This document shows, one piece after another, positions 21,588 through 23,213 of a stretch of 23,213 bases of DNA. Every line of letters starts with the position of its first letter. Position 1 is the first letter of the stretch. Where the stretch lies: contig WPIO01000576.1 of assembly GCA_009760855.2 (NCBI GenBank), positions 1 through 23,213 on the forward strand. The letters run 5' to 3'. Under the pieces are notes generated by a model. That model searched no databases and was not told where the DNA came from. It saw nothing but the letters and a program-made list of their open reading frames with translations. Source of the DNA: Cristatella mucedo. Taxonomy: Eukaryota > Bryozoa > Phylactolaemata > Cristatellidae. Position numbers and translations under genes: made by a program.

Positions 21588-23185
21588 ACACGTTTCGCAC
21601 CAGTTCGCAGCACATCGCGGAATATCTAGAAACTTCAAATCTACATTTCGGAGCGTGCGCTGGCTGGCAGCAGAGTGCTGCACCTTGTTTAAAGCATTTC
21701 GCACGTAAATAACACGTTTCGCACGAGTTCGCAGCAGATCGCGGAATATGTAGAAACTTCAAATCTGCATGTCGGAGCGTGCGCTTGCTGGCAGCAGAGT
21801 GCTGCACCTTGTTTAAAGCATTTCGCACGTAAATAACACGTTTCGCACGAGTTCGCAGCAGATCGCGGAATATGTAGAAACTTCAAATCTGCATGTCGGA
21901 GCGTGCGCTGGCTGGCAGCAGAGTGCTGCACCTTGTTTAAAGCATTTCGCACGTAAATAACACGTTTCGCACGAGTTCGCAGCAGATCGCGGAATATGTA
22001 GAAACTTCAAATCTGCATGTCGGAGCGTGCTGCTTGCTGGCAGCAGAGTGCTGCACCTTGTGTTTAAAGCATTTCGCACGTAAATAACACGTTTTTGCAC
22101 GAGTTCGCAGCAGATCGCGGAATATGTAGAAACTTCAAATCTGCATGTCGGAGCGTGCGCTGTGCTGGCAGCAGAGTGCTGCACCTTGTTTAAAGCATTT
22201 CGCACGTAAATAACACGTTTCGCACGAGTTCGCAGCAGATCGCGGAATATGTAGAAACTTCAAATCTGCATGTCGGAGCGTGCGCTGGCTGGCAGCAGAG
22301 TGCTGCACCTTGTTTAAAGCATTTCGCACGTAAAAAAACACGTTTCGCACGAGTTTCGCAGCAGATCGCGGAATATGTAGAAACTTCAAATCTGCATGTC
22401 GGAGCGTGCGCTGGCTGGCAGCAGAGTGCTGCACCTTGTTTAAAGCATTTCGCACGTAAAAAACACATTTCGCACGAGTTCGCAGCAGATCGCGGAATAT
22501 GTAGAAACTTCAAATCTGCATGTCGGAGCGTGCGCTTGCTGGCAGCAGAGTGCTGCACCTTGTTTAAAGCATTTCGCACGTAAATAACACGTTTTGCACG
22601 AGTTCGCGCAGCAGATCGCGGAATATCTAGAAACTTCAAATCTGCATGTCGGAGCGTGTGCTGGCTGGCAGCAGAGTGCTGCACCTTGTTTAAAGCATTT
22701 CGCACGTTAATAACACGTTTTGCACGAGTTCGCAGCAGATCGCGGAATATGTAGACACTTCAAATCTGCATGTCGGAGCGTGCGCTTGCTCGCAGCAGAG
22801 TGCTGCACCTTGTTTAAAGCATTTCGCACGTAAATAGCACGTTTCGCACGAGTTCGCAGCAGATCGCGGATTATCTAGAAACTTCAAATCTGCATGTCGA
22901 AGCGTGCGCGTGCGCTGGCTGGCAGCAGAGTGCTGCACCTTGTTTAAAGCATTTCGCACGTAAATAACACGTTTCGCACAAGTTCGCAGCAGATCGCGGA
23001 ATCTAAAACTTCAAATCTGCATGTCGGAGCGTGCGCTTGCTGGCAGCAGAGTGCTGCACCTTGTTTAAAGCATTTCGCACGTAATAAACACGTTTCGCAC
23101 GAGTTCGCGGCAGATCGCGGAATATGTAGACACTTCAAATCTGCATGTCGGAGCGTGCGCTGGCTGGCAGCAGAGTTGCTGCACC

Positions 23186-23213
23186 TTGTTTAAAGCATTT
23201 CGCACGTAAATAA
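23186..23213. repeat. Partial monomer at right edge
   Basis: The last 28 bases are unit positions 1-28, ending GTAAATAA, with normal sequence. The array therefore continues beyond the window on this side with no sign of decay. Confidence 0.95.

Larger units (their letters stand above)
1..23213. repeat. 124-bp tandem satellite array
   Basis: The same unit is repeated head to tail from the first base to the last. Landmark words such as TTTAAAG, CGCACGTAAATAAC, CAGATCGCGG, CTTCAAATCTGCATG and AGAGTGCTGCACC return every 124 bases, as at 4449, 4573 and 4697. About 187 unit lengths fit in the window. All copies face the same way and no inverted unit or unrelated insert was found. Most copies between 3.7 and 6.6 kb differ from the consensus at only a few positions. 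Position 102 of the unit is the main split, T in about half the copies (GCTTGCTGG) and G in the rest (GCTGGCTGG); the two types are mixed without strict alternation. Most single-base indels fall in short runs. A satellite of this size is characteristic of eukaryotic heterochromatin. The species, chromosomal location and function cannot be read from the sequence. Confidence 0.98.

Noticed and set aside
2209-23138. Many minus-strand open frames of about 87 residues, Cys-rich and very alike, each overlapping the next
   Set aside because: They follow from the repeat. The minus strand has only two stop triplets per unit (from TTA at unit positions 5-7 and TCA at 75-77), and since 124 is not divisible by 3 one translation passes through different frames in successive units and stops after about 264 bp. 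Each ORF is the same DNA read in several frames, all of them equally conserved, which is not how coding sequence behaves.
1-23213. CRISPR array
   Set aside because: The repeated unit is the whole 124 bp with no unique spacers, and units vary along their full length.
1-23213. Transposon or retroelement insertion, telomere repeat, ribosomal RNA spacer
   Set aside because: No terminal repeats, target-site duplications, coding remnants, TTAGGG-like runs or rRNA sequence were seen; the 124-bp unit accounts for everything.

Overview
The whole window is one tandem satellite array. A unit of 124 bp repeats head to tail, always in the same orientation, about 187 times, and no other sequence interrupts it. 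I see no protein gene, RNA gene, transposon, CRISPR array, or unique flanking DNA. The window opens about 20 bases before the end of a monomer and closes 28 bases into the next one, so the array runs on past both ends and its true boundaries are not visible here.

A satellite this long and uniform points to a eukaryotic nuclear genome, probably heterochromatin of centromeric, pericentromeric, subtelomeric or similar type. I cannot name the species. The consensus monomer is about 49% G+C and has 11 CpG in 124 bp, roughly 1.5 times the expected number. This argues against an old, heavily methylated vertebrate satellite, although some copies do show CpG-to-TpG changes.

Layout: (1) 1 to about 2,205: monomers rich in insertions and homopolymer runs, with one near-perfect monomer (1006-1129) inside them. 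(2) About 2.2 to 9.7 kb: regular monomers, with two independent internal 35-bp tandem duplications. (3) About 9.99 to 11.97 kb: a cluster of deletions and short insertions, including a monomer cut down to about 39 bp. (4) About 12 to 23.2 kb: regular array again. It contains a 291-bp exact copy of a highly marked block (12065-12355 and 19275-19565) and other duplicated blocks.

There is no fixed higher-order repeat. Linked rare variants instead recur at irregular distances (for example 5,967, 5,238 and 7,210 bp), which fits unequal exchange or gene conversion moving blocks of one to four monomers. The many 87-residue minus-strand open frames are by-products of the repeat: 124 is not divisible by 3 and the minus strand of the unit carries only two stop triplets. 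They are not annotated as genes. The most useful content is the variant structure of the array and the dyad symmetry inside the monomer. I found no convincing new functional system.
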